Shown here piece after piece: positions 41,862-50,972 of a DNA stretch of 64,000 bases (positions are counted from its first letter, which is position 1; every line of letters starts with the position of its first letter). The stretch comes from an uncultured Acidocella sp. Lineage in GTDB: Bacteria; Pseudomonadota; Alphaproteobacteria; Acetobacterales; Acetobacteraceae. A program made the translations under genes and the position numbers. The notes beneath the pieces were generated by a model that was not told the DNA's origin, searched no databases, and worked only from the letters and a program-made list of their open reading frames with translations. The DNA lies in contig NZ_CAMIIE010000002.1 in NCBI RefSeq assembly GCF_946222605.1, positions 62,001 to 126,000 on the forward strand, given 5' to 3'.

Positions 41862-43526
41862 TTATTCGGCGTGCGCGGCGGTGCCGGTATCGGCATCCAG
41901 CAGCATCACGTCACTTCCCTTCGGCGCGGTCTTGAAATCGAACATATCCATGATCGAGCCGGCATTGGCATCGAAGGAGCCGCCGCCCAGGCGCGCGCCG
42001 CCCAGCCAGTTATCCTCGATGAATTTCACCACCGAAGCCTGGTTGATCAGCGTATGGGCGATGAAACCTTTCTTCGCGTAGGGCGAGATCACCATGAAGG
42101 GGATGCGCGTGCCGGGGCCGCAGAGCCCGTGCACCGGCTTGCCGGCCAAACCCATCGGCTCGGTGCCGGCCCCGCAAACCCCCTTGCCGTTCAGCGCGTC
42201 CATCGGGCTGAAGGAGGAGGTGGTCGGGCTCACGAAGGCATGATCGTACCAGCCATCGGAATCATCATAGGTGATGATGATGGCGGTATTCTTCCAATCC
42301 GGCTGCCGCATCAGGAAGTTGATGACCTTCACCACGCCTTCCTGCTCGTCCAGCGGGTCGGAATAGCCGGCATGGGCATCCTGGGCCGCGATCAGCTTCA
42401 GATAGGAGACGGCCGGGTACACACCCTTGCTCACCGCCGCCTCGAAATCCTTCAGATCATATTCATGGTTGGCCGGATCGGCGGCGCCGGACGGCGCGAA
42501 GCTGTAGCCGATATCGTCCAGCGCCGCCGGGCGGGCATGGGTGTAGTTGGCGGTGGAGGCGTAATACTGGAACCAGTTATGGTGCGGGATATAGTCGGCG
42601 GTGGGGGCATCGACCGCGGTGGCGAAGCTGGAGCGCTTGCAGCCGGTGGTGCCGTTGGGGTTGGTGAGGCCGAGATCGAAGCCGCCCATGAAGCCGCCCC
42701 AGGTGATCTTCTTCTGGTTCAGCAGATCGCCGATATTCTGGCCCTCCATCTTGAAGGTGACTTTCTTGCTGGAGCAGACATCGTAGGCGGGGTCGATATC
42801 GCCGTCATCGGTGAAGCCGCCCTGGCCGTCCGGGTTCAGGTTGGGCGAGGTGCCGAGCACCGGCACGGCGCCGTTGGTCTGGCCGGAGACCACCGCCAGC
42901 GCGCCGGGGGTGGAGGGGCCGTAGGTGTCGGTCCAGGCATTGTCGCTCATCGCGTAGCCCTGGGCGTAGTTCCAGAGGGCGGTGACGGTGTTGCCGTCGA
43001 AATAGCCCATCACCTGGCCCTTGGTACCGAAGGCGCCGGCGCCGCCGGCGCTGGCCTTGCCGGTATATTTGGGGAACAGGTCCATCTTGCCGTTATCGTA
43101 GGCTTCCTGCTCGGGCTTGTAGGCGTGGTTCTGGTCGGCGGTGGCGGCCTGGGTGCGGTCCAGCCGGAACGGGTTGGCGGCCCCGGCGCCGTTGGCGGTG
43201 TTGGTGAAGTTCCGGTTATTGCTCAGCAGATTGGCGGTGACCAGATTATCGATTTTCTGGCCATGCAGGCTGCCATGGAAGGCCGGCTCACCGGCCGGGT
43301 TGGTGGCCTTCGGGTAGGTGGCGAAATAATGGTCGAAGGAGACGTTTTCGCCATAGATGATGACCAGATGCTTGATCGGCGTCGCGGTCGGCAGCTGGTC
43401 CGTGTAGGAAGCCGCGGCGCTGGCGGAGGCGGGCGCGGTGGCGCCGAGGCTGGCGGTCTGCGCCGCCGCGGGGGTGATCGACGAGACCATCATGGAGGCG
43501 CACAAAAGAGCCCGGCGGATATTCAT
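41862..43526 (-). CDS. Secreted phosphoesterase family protein (acid phosphatase / phospholipase C-like)
   Basis: A 554-residue exported protein with a Sec signal peptide cleaved after PAAAQ near residue 23. HLVIIYGENVSFDHYFATYPKATNP is the first metal/nucleophile motif of the PF04185 phosphoesterase family; YDDSDGWYDHAF and GPGTRIPFMVISPYAKKGFI are the later conserved segments. Members include AcpA acid phosphatase and phospholipase C; the size and the single catalytic domain without C-terminal repeats favour the phosphatase side. It probably forms an operon with the di-haem peroxidase. Confidence 0.86.
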   Translation of the reverse strand: MNIRRALLCASMMVSSITPAAAQTASLGATAPASASAAASYTDQLPTATPIKHLVIIYGENVSFDHYFATYPKATNPAGEPAFHGSLHGQKIDNLVTANLLSNNRNFTNTANGAGAANPFRLDRTQAATADQNHAYKPEQEAYDNGKMDLFPKYTGKASAGGAGAFGTKGQVMGYFDGNTVTALWNYAQGYAMSDNAWTDTYGPSTPGALAVVSGQTNGAVPVLGTSPNLNPDGQGGFTDDGDIDPAYDVCSSKKVTFKMEGQNIGDLLNQKKITWGGFMGGFDLGLTNPNGTTGCKRSSFATAVDAPTADYIPHHNWFQYYASTANYTHARPAALDDIGYSFAPSGAADPANHEYDLKDFEAAVSKGVYPAVSYLKLIAAQDAHAGYSDPLDEQEGVVKVINFLMRQPDWKNTAIIITYDDSDGWYDHAFVSPTTSSFSPMDALNGKGVCGAGTEPMGLAGKPVHGLCGPGTRIPFMVISPYAKKGFIAHTLINQASVVKFIEDNWLGGARLGGGSFDANAGSIMDMFDFKTAPKGSDVMLLDADTGTAAHAE

Positions 43527-43626
43527 GGTTCACCTGCTTTGCAATATGACGAACTTACGGACTGTTAATCCGAAGCGGCGTGGTAATCCCGGCGGGCAGG
43601 TCTGCGTGTGACGTATTTATGATTTA

Positions 43627-43660
43627 TGACAGCCGGGCCGCGTCATGGCCCGGTCTGTCA
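43627..43660 (-). terminator. Hairpin after the ABC-F gene
   Basis: TGACAGCCGGGCC pairs with GGCCCGGTCTGTCA around a seven-base loop, starting nine bases past the ABC-F stop on the minus strand. The following sequence is AT-rich but lacks a long T run. Confidence 0.6.
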
Positions 43661-43668
43661 CAATGGCC

Positions 43669-45291
43669 TCAGCTATGTAGGCCGGGCGCCTCCTGGCCGG
43701 TGCGGGCGACATATTCGCTGTAGCCGCCATCGTAATAATGCACGCCCTCATCGGTGAGCTCCAGCACCCGGTTGGAGAGGGCGGAGAGGAAGTGGCGGTC
43801 ATGCGAGACGAACAGCATGGTGCCTTCGTAATTCGCCAGAGCGGTGATCAGCATTTCCTTGGTGGCGAGGTCGAGATGGTTGGTGGGCTCGTCCAGCACC
43901 AGGAAATTCGGCGGGTCGAACAGCATCATCGCCATCACCAGCCGGGCTTTTTCGCCGCCGGAGAGCACGCGCACGCGCTTTTCCACCTCATCGCCCGAGA
44001 AGCCGAAGGCCCCGGCCAGATTGCGCAGCACGCCCTGCCCGGCCTGCGGGAAGGCGGAATCCAGCGCCTCGAAAATGGTGGCGGTGCCGTCCAGCAGATC
44101 CATCGCGTGCTGGGCGAAATAGCCCATCTTCACACTGCCGCCGAGGGTGACGGTGCCGGCATCCGGCGCGGTGCTGCCGGTGACGAGCTTCAAGAGCGTG
44201 GATTTGCCGGCGCCATTGATGCCGAGCACGCAGCAGCGCTCTTTGCGGCGGATCAGCAGATCCAGATTGTCGTAGATCACCTTTGAGCCGTAAGCCTTTG
44301 AAACGCCCCGCAGATTGGCGACATCCTCGCCCGAGCGCGGGGCCGGCTTGAATTCGAACTCGATGGTCTGGCGGCGCTTGGGCGGCTCCACCCGGTCGAT
44401 CTTGTCCAGCTTCTTCACCCGGCTTTGCACCTGGGCGGCGTGGGAGGCGCGGGCCTTGAAGCGCTCGATGAAGGCGATCTCCTTGGCCAGCATCGCCTGC
44501 TGGCGCTCGAACTGCGCCTGCTGGTGCTTCTCATTCAGCGCCGCCTGGCGGGCGTAGAACTCATAATCGCCGGAGAAGCTGGTGAGCGCCCCGGCATCGA
44601 TTTCGATGACCTTATTGATCACCCGGTTCATGAATTCGCGGTCGTGCGAGGTCATCAGCAAAGCGCCGTCATAGCCGGCGAGGAATTGCTCCAGCCAGAT
44701 CAGGCTTTCCAGATCCAGATGGTTGGAGGGCTCGTCGAGCAGCATCACGTCCGGGCGCATCAGCAGGATGCGGGCCAAGGCGACGCGCATTTTCCAGCCG
44801 CCGGAGAGGCGGGCGACATCGCCTTCCATCATCTCCTGGGAGAAGCCGAGCCCGTGCAGCACCTCGCGCGCCTTGGCATCCAGCGCGTAGCCGCCCAGCT
44901 CCTCGAAGCGGGACTGCACCTCGCCGAAGCGCTCCAAAATCTGCTCCATCTGCTCGAATTTGTCCGGGTCGGCGAGGTCGGCCTCCAACTGGGCGAGCTC
45001 GGCGGCGACGGCACTCACCGGGCCGGCGCCGTCCATCACCTCGGCCACGGCGCTGCGCCCGGCCATCTCGCCGACATCCTGGCTGAACAGCCCGATGGAG
45101 ATGCCCTTATCGATCAGGATGTTACCTTCATCCGGCTGCTCCTGGCCGGTGATGAGGCGGAACAGGGTGGATTTGCCCGCCCCGTTGGGGCCGACCAGGC
45201 CGATCTTCTCGCCACGTTGCAGGGCGGCCGAGGCCTCGATGAAGATCAGGCGGGCGCCGTTCTGCTTGCTGATATTGTCCAGGCGGATCAT
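43669..45291 (-). CDS. ABC-F family ATP-binding protein
   Basis: A 540-residue soluble protein with two ABC ATPase domains: Walker A GPNGAGKST and signature RLSGGWKMR in the first, GINGAGKST and VLSGGEKAR in the second, and Walker B/EPTNHLD-type motifs in both (LDEPSNHLDLES; LDEPTNHLDLAT). The linker carries charged helices (KEIAFIERFKARASHAAQ). There are no membrane segments. ABC-F proteins act on the ribosome (translation factors or antibiotic protection). The start MIRLDNISK was chosen; a longer frame upstream is not supported. Confidence 0.9.
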   Translation of the reverse strand: MIRLDNISKQNGARLIFIEASAALQRGEKIGLVGPNGAGKSTLFRLITGQEQPDEGNILIDKGISIGLFSQDVGEMAGRSAVAEVMDGAGPVSAVAAELAQLEADLADPDKFEQMEQILERFGEVQSRFEELGGYALDAKAREVLHGLGFSQEMMEGDVARLSGGWKMRVALARILLMRPDVMLLDEPSNHLDLESLIWLEQFLAGYDGALLMTSHDREFMNRVINKVIEIDAGALTSFSGDYEFYARQAALNEKHQQAQFERQQAMLAKEIAFIERFKARASHAAQVQSRVKKLDKIDRVEPPKRRQTIEFEFKPAPRSGEDVANLRGVSKAYGSKVIYDNLDLLIRRKERCCVLGINGAGKSTLLKLVTGSTAPDAGTVTLGGSVKMGYFAQHAMDLLDGTATIFEALDSAFPQAGQGVLRNLAGAFGFSGDEVEKRVRVLSGGEKARLVMAMMLFDPPNFLVLDEPTNHLDLATKEMLITALANYEGTMLFVSHDRHFLSALSNRVLELTDEGVHYYDGGYSEYVARTGQEAPGLHS

Positions 45292-45302
45292 GAAACCTCG
45301 AT

Positions 45303-45329
45303 GGTGGTCGGATGTGCGGTGGTCGGATG
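45303..45329. repeat. 12-bp direct repeat in a divergent spacer
   Basis: GGTGGTCGGATG occurs at 45303-45314 and again at 45318-45329 between the ABC-F gene and the Hsp70-like gene. Its function is unknown; two copies could be regulator half-sites. Confidence 0.4.
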
Positions 45330-45436
45330 GGCGGCTGGCTCTTACCCCAATGCTGCTCTGCCGCAAACCGCCCTTGCGCCGGCGCCGCTTATGCGCTTGA
45401 AGCCGGCTCCCTTCGCGTTCACCTCAAGGCTCCCGC

Positions 45437-46696
45437 ATGTCCCGCATTTTCGGCATCGATTTCGGCACCACCAATTCCGTGGTGGCGGAGCTGGGGGCGG
45501 ATGGGCAGGTGACGAGCCGGGTGTTCACCCAGGACGGGGTGAGCTTCGAGACCTTCCGCACCGTGCTGTGCTTCTGGCAGGAGGAGAGCAAGGGCCGCCC
45601 GGCTTTGCGCCATGCCGCCGGGCCGGCGGCGGTGGAGACCTATCTGGAGGATCCGCTGGAGGCCCGGCTGATCATGTCCATGAAGACCTATCTGGCGCAG
45701 AAGAGTTTTACCCAGACGCAGATTTTCGGGCGTTCCTTCACGCTGGAGGAGATGATCGCGCTGTTTTTGAAGGCTCTGCTGGGGGATGACCGGGAGGCGC
45801 GGATCGTCGCCGGGCGGCCGGTGCGCTTTGCCGGGGAGTTCGCCGATGACGCGTTCGGCGAGGCGCGGCTGCGCGCCGCCTTCGCCGCCGCCGGGCTGCC
45901 GGAGATTGAGACGGCCTATGAGCCGGAGGCGGCGGGCTATCGCTTCATCCGCGCGCTGCAGCGCCCGGCGCATGTGCTGGTGGGGGATTTCGGCGGCGGC
46001 ACGTCCGATTTCTCGATTTTGCGCTTCACCCCGGGCGCCGAGGTGCCGATTGTCACTTTGGCCAATACCGGGGTGGGGATTGCCGGGGACAGTCTGGATT
46101 ACCGGATCATCGATAACGCGATCTCGCCGCTTCTGGGCAAGGGCGATGAGTATCGGGTGCCGATGGGCAAGGATATGCCGATCCCGATCGAGTATTTCAC
46201 CAGCTTCGCCAATTGGCACAAGCTCTCCTTGATGCGCAGCCCGCGTGTGCTGCGGGATATCGAGGAGGTGGCGAAGCTGGCGCATAAGCCGCAGAAGCTG
46301 CGCAATCTGCTGAGCCTGATCAAGGATGAGAGCGGGTATCATCTCTACCAGGCGGTGAGCCGGGCGAAGGCGGAGCTGTCGCGCCAGGAGGGCACGCGGC
46401 TGCGCTTCGAGCATGAGGATTTCACCCTGGACCGTGAGATTGCGCGCGCAGAGTTTGAGGGCTGGATCGCGCCGGAATTGGGCAAGCTGGATGCGTGCAT
46501 CCAGGCGGTGCTGGATCAGGCGGGGATGCAGGCCAGCGGGATCGACCGGGTGTTTCTGACCGGGGGGACGTCCTTTGTACCGGCGGTTCGGGGCTTGTTC
46601 GAGCGGCGCTTTGGGGCGGAGAGCCTGTCGGCGGGCGGGGAGTTTGTCTCGGTGGCGGAGGGGTTGGCGCTGATTGGGCGAGATAAAGGGTTGTAA
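45437..46696 (+). CDS. Hsp70 family protein, YegD-like
   Basis: A 419-residue protein with the actin/Hsp70 ATPase fold. IFGIDFGTTNSVVAELG is phosphate loop 1, VGDFGGGTSDFSI is loop 2, and FLTGGTSFVPAVRGLFERRF is the adenosine motif. It lacks the C-terminal substrate-binding domain of DnaK, as in YegD. The client or process is unknown. It ends with the 3'-end repeat starting inside its stop codon. Confidence 0.85.
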   Translation: MSRIFGIDFGTTNSVVAELGADGQVTSRVFTQDGVSFETFRTVLCFWQEESKGRPALRHAAGPAAVETYLEDPLEARLIMSMKTYLAQKSFTQTQIFGRSFTLEEMIALFLKALLGDDREARIVAGRPVRFAGEFADDAFGEARLRAAFAAAGLPEIETAYEPEAAGYRFIRALQRPAHVLVGDFGGGTSDFSILRFTPGAEVPIVTLANTGVGIAGDSLDYRIIDNAISPLLGKGDEYRVPMGKDMPIPIEYFTSFANWHKLSLMRSPRVLRDIEEVAKLAHKPQKLRNLLSLIKDESGYHLYQAVSRAKAELSRQEGTRLRFEHEDFTLDREIARAEFEGWIAPELGKLDACIQAVLDQAGMQASGIDRVFLTGGTSFVPAVRGLFERRFGAESLSAGGEFVSVAEGLALIGRDKGL

Positions 46697-46826
46697 AAGT
46701 TTTTGGGCGTGTGGGGAGTTTTTTCAAAAAGTCCCCACACGCCTTTGGGGCGTTGGCAACACTTTGCCAACGCCCCAAAGGTTTTGCAGCCCTTTTTGAA
46801 AAAAGGGCTGCACCCCAAAAACTTTT
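46695..46826. repeat. 3'-end palindromic element R6, long form
   Basis: Three consecutive stems lie between AAAAGTTTTTGGGCG and CCCCAAAAACTTTTA: GGCGTGTGGGGA/TCCCCACACGCC (46706-46743), an 18-bp perfect arm CCTTTGGGGCGTTGGCAA/TTGCCAACGCCCCAAAGG (46742-46781), and GCAGCCCTTTTT/AAAAAGGGCTGC (46786-46811). It separates the convergent Hsp70-like and glycerate kinase genes. Confidence 0.85.
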
Positions 46827-48081
46827 ATTTATCTATGTAAATCGCCCGGAAATCGTTCACGTTGGTATGGGTGGGGCCGGTGACGATGGATGCATCCACC
46901 GCCTGAAAAAAACCGTGCCCATCATGCCGCTTCAGCGCCTTCGCCGCATCCTGGCCGCGCGCCAGCGTGCCCGGCCGCCAGATTGCCCCGGCGATTTCCT
47001 CGATGCCGTCAATCCCATCCGTGTCCGCCGCCAGAGCGGTGATCGCCGGATGATCCTGCGTTGCCAAGCCAAAGGCCAGCAGGAATTCCACATTGCGCCC
47101 GCCACGCCCGGTCTCTTCGCCCTTGCGCAGCGTCACCGTCGTCTCGCCGCCGGAGAGCAGCACGCAAGGCGGCGCGAAAGGCTGGCCATGCGCGGCCACC
47201 TGCAAGGCAATGGCCGCCAGCACCGCGCCGGTATCCTTGGCCTCGCCCTCGATGCGGTCGCTGAGAATATGCGCCTTCACCCCCAGCGCCTCGATCCGCC
47301 GGGCCGCCGCCTCCAGGGCCGCCTGCGGGGTGATGATCATGCGGGTTTGCACCCGCGCCAGCCGCGCATCGCCGGGCTTCACGCTTTCGGCCTCCGGGCT
47401 GTTCAGCGCCGCCTGGATGGAGGCGGGCAGGTCGAGCTTGTAATGCGCCAGAATCGCCTTGGCGTCGGCGATGCTGGAGGCGTCCGCCACCACCGGGCCG
47501 GAGGCAATGGAAGGGGCGTCGTCCCCCGGCACGTCCGACATCAGCAGCCCCAGCACCGGGGCGGGATGCGCCGCCGCCGCCAGCCGCCCGCCCTGGCTGC
47601 GCGAGAGATGCCGGCGCACGCAGTTGAATTCGGCGATATTGGCGCCGCAAGCCAGCAGATCCCGGTACAGAGCCTGGATCTCCGCCAGGCTGATGCCGGG
47701 CAGCGGTAAAGTCAGCAGCGCCGAGCCGCCGCCGGAGACCAAAGCCAGCAGCAGATCATCCGGCCCCAGCCCTTCCGCGATGTCCAGGCAGCGCTGGGCG
47801 GCGGCCAGACCGGCCTCGTCCGGCACCGGATGCGCGGCTTCCACCACCTCGATCCATTGCGTCGGCAAGGCGTGGCCGTAGCGTGTCACCACCAGCCCCT
47901 CCAGCGGGGCGCCGTAATGCGCCTCCACCGCCTGGGCCATGGAGGCGGCGGCCTTGCCCGCCCCCAGCACCACCAGCCGGCCGCGCGGGCGCGGCGGCAG
48001 ATGCGCGGCCAGGCTCTGCTTCGGATCGGCGGCGTCCAGAGCGGCCTGGAAGCCGGCGCGCAGCAGCTCCTCCGGGGCCAT
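46825..48081 (-). CDS. Glycerate 2-kinase (GckA/TtuD, MOFRL family)
   Basis: A 418-residue protein of the MOFRL/glycerate-2-kinase family. It has VVLGAGKAAASMAQAVE at the N terminus, LLALVSGGGSALLTLP in the nucleotide region, and LLSGGETTVTLR with GRGGRNVEFLLAF in the C-terminal MOFRL part. It phosphorylates D-glycerate to 2-phosphoglycerate. It overlaps the hydroxypyruvate reductase gene by ATGA and ends the seven-gene operon. The pair implies that the pathway ends in hydroxypyruvate or glycerate feeding lower glycolysis. Older databases mislabel this family hydroxypyruvate reductase. Confidence 0.88.
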   Translation of the reverse strand: MAPEELLRAGFQAALDAADPKQSLAAHLPPRPRGRLVVLGAGKAAASMAQAVEAHYGAPLEGLVVTRYGHALPTQWIEVVEAAHPVPDEAGLAAAQRCLDIAEGLGPDDLLLALVSGGGSALLTLPLPGISLAEIQALYRDLLACGANIAEFNCVRRHLSRSQGGRLAAAAHPAPVLGLLMSDVPGDDAPSIASGPVVADASSIADAKAILAHYKLDLPASIQAALNSPEAESVKPGDARLARVQTRMIITPQAALEAAARRIEALGVKAHILSDRIEGEAKDTGAVLAAIALQVAAHGQPFAPPCVLLSGGETTVTLRKGEETGRGGRNVEFLLAFGLATQDHPAITALAADTDGIDGIEEIAGAIWRPGTLARGQDAAKALKRHDGHGFFQAVDASIVTGPTHTNVNDFRAIYIDK

Positions 48082-49055
48082 CACGCCACCAGGTTCCGCG
48101 GATTGCCGGCCAGGAAGGCCTCGATATTGCCGATCAGCTGCTCCGCCAGCGCCTGCATCGCCTCTTCCGAGGCCCAGGCGACATGCGGGGTGAGGATGAA
48201 ATTCGGCAGATCCATCAGCCCGAGCAGCGCGTTATCCGGGTGCGGCGGCTCCGGGCTGGTGACGTCGAACCCGGCCCCGGCGATCTGGCCGCTGCGCAGC
48301 GCCACCGCCAAAGCCGCCTCATCCACCAGCCCGCCCCGGCCGGTATTGATCAGCAGCGGGCGGCGGGCCATCCGCGCGAATTCCTCCGCCCCCAGCAAAT
48401 TGCGGGTGAGCGGGGTGAGCGGGCAATGCAGCGTGATCACATCCGCCTGGGCCAGGAAATCCGCGAAGGGGGTGTAGCCCGGCTTGGCCTCCGGCTCGCC
48501 TTTGCGGCCGGCATAGATGATCTTCATGCCGAAAGCCTCGCCCAGCTTCGCCACGGCGCCGCCCAGCGCGCCGCCGCCGATAATGCCCAGCGTGGAGCCG
48601 GCGAGATCGCGGATCGGGTAGTCAAAATAGCAGAACTGGCCGCTCTCCTGCCAGCGCCCGGCGGCGACCGAGTTGTGGTAGGCGAGCAGGCTGCGGCGCA
48701 GCGCCAGCAGCAGCGCGAATGTGTGCTCCGGCACCGTGTTCACCGCATAGCCGCGAATATTGGTGACGGCGATGTCGCGGGCCGCGCAGACGGGAAGATC
48801 GACAATATCCGTGCCCGTCGCCGCCACCGCGATCAGCCGCAGCTTCCTGGCGGTGGCCAGGCTCTCGGCGCGCACCGGCACCTTGTTGGTGATCACGATA
48901 TCGGCGTCCTCGATGCGCGCCGCGACCGCGCTGGCCGGGGTGGCATCATAGCTCACCAGCTCATGCGGCTGGGTCAGGCCGGGCAGCTTCACGCTGGGCC
49001 CCAGCGTGCCGCGATCCAGAAACACCACCCGCAATTTATCGTTGGACAAGGCCAC
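48081..49055 (-). CDS. D-2-hydroxyacid dehydrogenase, hydroxypyruvate/glyoxylate reductase type
   Basis: A 324-residue NAD(P)-dependent dehydrogenase. The Rossmann motif is GIIGGGALGGAVAKLG, and the catalytic Arg, Glu and His lie in INTGRGGLVDE, SPEPPHP and LTPHVAWASEEAM. The AWAS ending is characteristic of HprA-type glycerate dehydrogenases. It reduces hydroxypyruvate to D-glycerate for the kinase it overlaps. The start is GTG 49055, adjacent to a GGGGAG; TTG 49049, two codons later, has better spacing. Confidence 0.85.
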   Translation of the reverse strand: MALSNDKLRVVFLDRGTLGPSVKLPGLTQPHELVSYDATPASAVAARIEDADIVITNKVPVRAESLATARKLRLIAVAATGTDIVDLPVCAARDIAVTNIRGYAVNTVPEHTFALLLALRRSLLAYHNSVAAGRWQESGQFCYFDYPIRDLAGSTLGIIGGGALGGAVAKLGEAFGMKIIYAGRKGEPEAKPGYTPFADFLAQADVITLHCPLTPLTRNLLGAEEFARMARRPLLINTGRGGLVDEAALAVALRSGQIAGAGFDVTSPEPPHPDNALLGLMDLPNFILTPHVAWASEEAMQALAEQLIGNIEAFLAGNPRNLVA

Positions 49056-49079
49056 TCCCCTTTTTGATTGGCGCGCCCC

Positions 49080-50972
49080 TTAACGCACCAGCGCCAGAGT
49101 GATCCAGGGTACCGCCGCGATCAAGAGCAGCCCCACGAACAGCGCGCCGACATAGGGCCAGATCCGCTTCAGCCCGGCATCGGGGCTGATCCGCGCGATC
49201 GAGCAGGCGGCGTAATAGCCGAGGCCGAAAGGCGGGGCGAACAGGCCGAGACCCATCGAGAGCACCACCACCATGGCGTAATGCACCTCGCTGATGCCGA
49301 GCGACTTCGCCACCGGGAAGAGCAGCGGCCCGAACAGCACCATCGCGGGAATCCCCTCCAGCACGCTGCCCAGCACCACCATCACGATGATCGAGACCAG
49401 CAGGAAGCCATAGCGCCCGCCCGGCACGGACTGCATGAAATGCGCCACCGCCATGGAGAAATTGGACTGGGTCAGGGCCCAGCCCATCGCCGTGGCGGCG
49501 CCGATGATGAACATGATGGCGCCGGCCAGAGAGGCGGTCTGCACCAGCATCGGGAACAGACGGTGCCACTCGAAATGCCGGTAGATCAGCAGCCCCGCCA
49601 GCACCGCGTAGGCGATGCCGATGGTGGAGACCTCCGTGGCGGTGGCGATGCCGTCCACCACCGCGAAGCGGATGACGAAAGGCAGCGCCAGGGCCGGAAT
49701 GGCGATGGCGAATTTGCGCCAGACCGCCCGCGCGGGCGGGCGCGCCGGCGAATTTGCCTGCGGCTTGGTGCGCAGGCGCGCCACCAAGGCCAGCGCCAGC
49801 GCCAGCACCACGCCCGGCAGCAGCCCGCCGGCGAACAAAGCCGAGATCGACACGCCGGTGACCGAGCCGATGATGATCAGCACGATCGAGGGCGGGATGG
49901 TCTCGGCCATGGCGCCGGAGGTGGCGAGCAGCGAGACGATCTCGCCCTCATCGATGCCGCGGCGCTTCATCTCCGGCACCAGCACCGGGGCGACGGCGGC
50001 GAGATCCGCCGTCTTCGCCCCGGAAATGCCGGAGACCAGCAGCACCGCGCCGAGCAGCACGTAATTCAGCCCGCCGCGCACATGGCCCAAGGCCGCCGCC
50101 AGGAATTCGACGATGACATGCGCCATGCGGGTGGTGACCAGCAGATGGCCGAGCAGGATGAAGAGCGGCACCGCGAGCAGGATCATCGCGCTCATGCCCT
50201 GATCCATCGAGCCCGGCACCACCGCCAGCGGGGCGCCGCCGGTGGTGAGCAGATAGGCCACGGTGCACAGCCCGAAACAGAAGGCGATCGGCACGCCCGC
50301 CAGCACGCAGAAGGCCAGCAGCCCGACGAAGAAAACCAGCAGATTCCAGTTGCCGATATCCCCCAGCAGCGGCGCGGCGGCGGCGAACAGCAGCGCGCCG
50401 CAGACCAGCACGGCGGCCGCCACCACCAGCTCGCGCCAGCCATAGCGCGCCAGGCGCAGCAGGCAGACCAGCAGCATCAGGCCCGCCCCCACCGGCATCG
50501 CCCCGGCGCGGAACGTATCCGGCAGGCCCAGCGCCGGGGTCTGCACATACCATTGATTGGCCGCGTACTGGCAGGCGGGGCCGATGAGCAGCGCCAGCAT
50601 CAGCGCCGGTGCCGCCACCCCGATCGCGTTCAGCCGCGCCCGCCAGAGCGGCTTCAGGCGCGAGACCAAGGTGGTCATGCGCATATGGTCCTGCCGGCGC
50701 AGCGCATTGGCGGCGCCGAACATGGTCAGCCAAAGGAACATCAGCCCGATGACCTCGTCGCTCCAGACCAGCGGGGTGTTGAAGACCGCGCGCGCGATGA
50801 CGCTGACCAGAATCAGCGCCACTTCCGCCAGGACCAGCACCGCGCAGGGAATATCGATGACCCAGCCGAGCAGCCGATCCGCCTTGCGCAGCAGATGATG
50901 GCCGATCTCGGCTTCGGCTTCGATATGGCTGGCCGGCGCGTGCTGTCCCATCTTCATGGCGCTGGCCGACAT
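49080..50972 (-). CDS. TRAP transporter fused permease (DctQ-DctM)
   Basis: A 630-residue fusion of the small DctQ-like domain (about residues 30-190) and the large DctM permease (about 215-630: GVPIAFCFGLCTVAYLL; KTADLAAVAPVLVPEMKRRGIDEGE; GAMAETIPPSIVLIIIGSVTGVS). It closely resembles the fused permease at 32537-34414 and is evidently a diverged paralogue. The start overlaps the dctP stop (ATGA). It imports the compound used by the SDR/transketolase pathway of this operon. Confidence 0.9.
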   Translation of the reverse strand: MSASAMKMGQHAPASHIEAEAEIGHHLLRKADRLLGWVIDIPCAVLVLAEVALILVSVIARAVFNTPLVWSDEVIGLMFLWLTMFGAANALRRQDHMRMTTLVSRLKPLWRARLNAIGVAAPALMLALLIGPACQYAANQWYVQTPALGLPDTFRAGAMPVGAGLMLLVCLLRLARYGWRELVVAAAVLVCGALLFAAAAPLLGDIGNWNLLVFFVGLLAFCVLAGVPIAFCFGLCTVAYLLTTGGAPLAVVPGSMDQGMSAMILLAVPLFILLGHLLVTTRMAHVIVEFLAAALGHVRGGLNYVLLGAVLLVSGISGAKTADLAAVAPVLVPEMKRRGIDEGEIVSLLATSGAMAETIPPSIVLIIIGSVTGVSISALFAGGLLPGVVLALALALVARLRTKPQANSPARPPARAVWRKFAIAIPALALPFVIRFAVVDGIATATEVSTIGIAYAVLAGLLIYRHFEWHRLFPMLVQTASLAGAIMFIIGAATAMGWALTQSNFSMAVAHFMQSVPGGRYGFLLVSIIVMVVLGSVLEGIPAMVLFGPLLFPVAKSLGISEVHYAMVVVLSMGLGLFAPPFGLGYYAACSIARISPDAGLKRIWPYVGALFVGLLLIAAVPWITLALVR

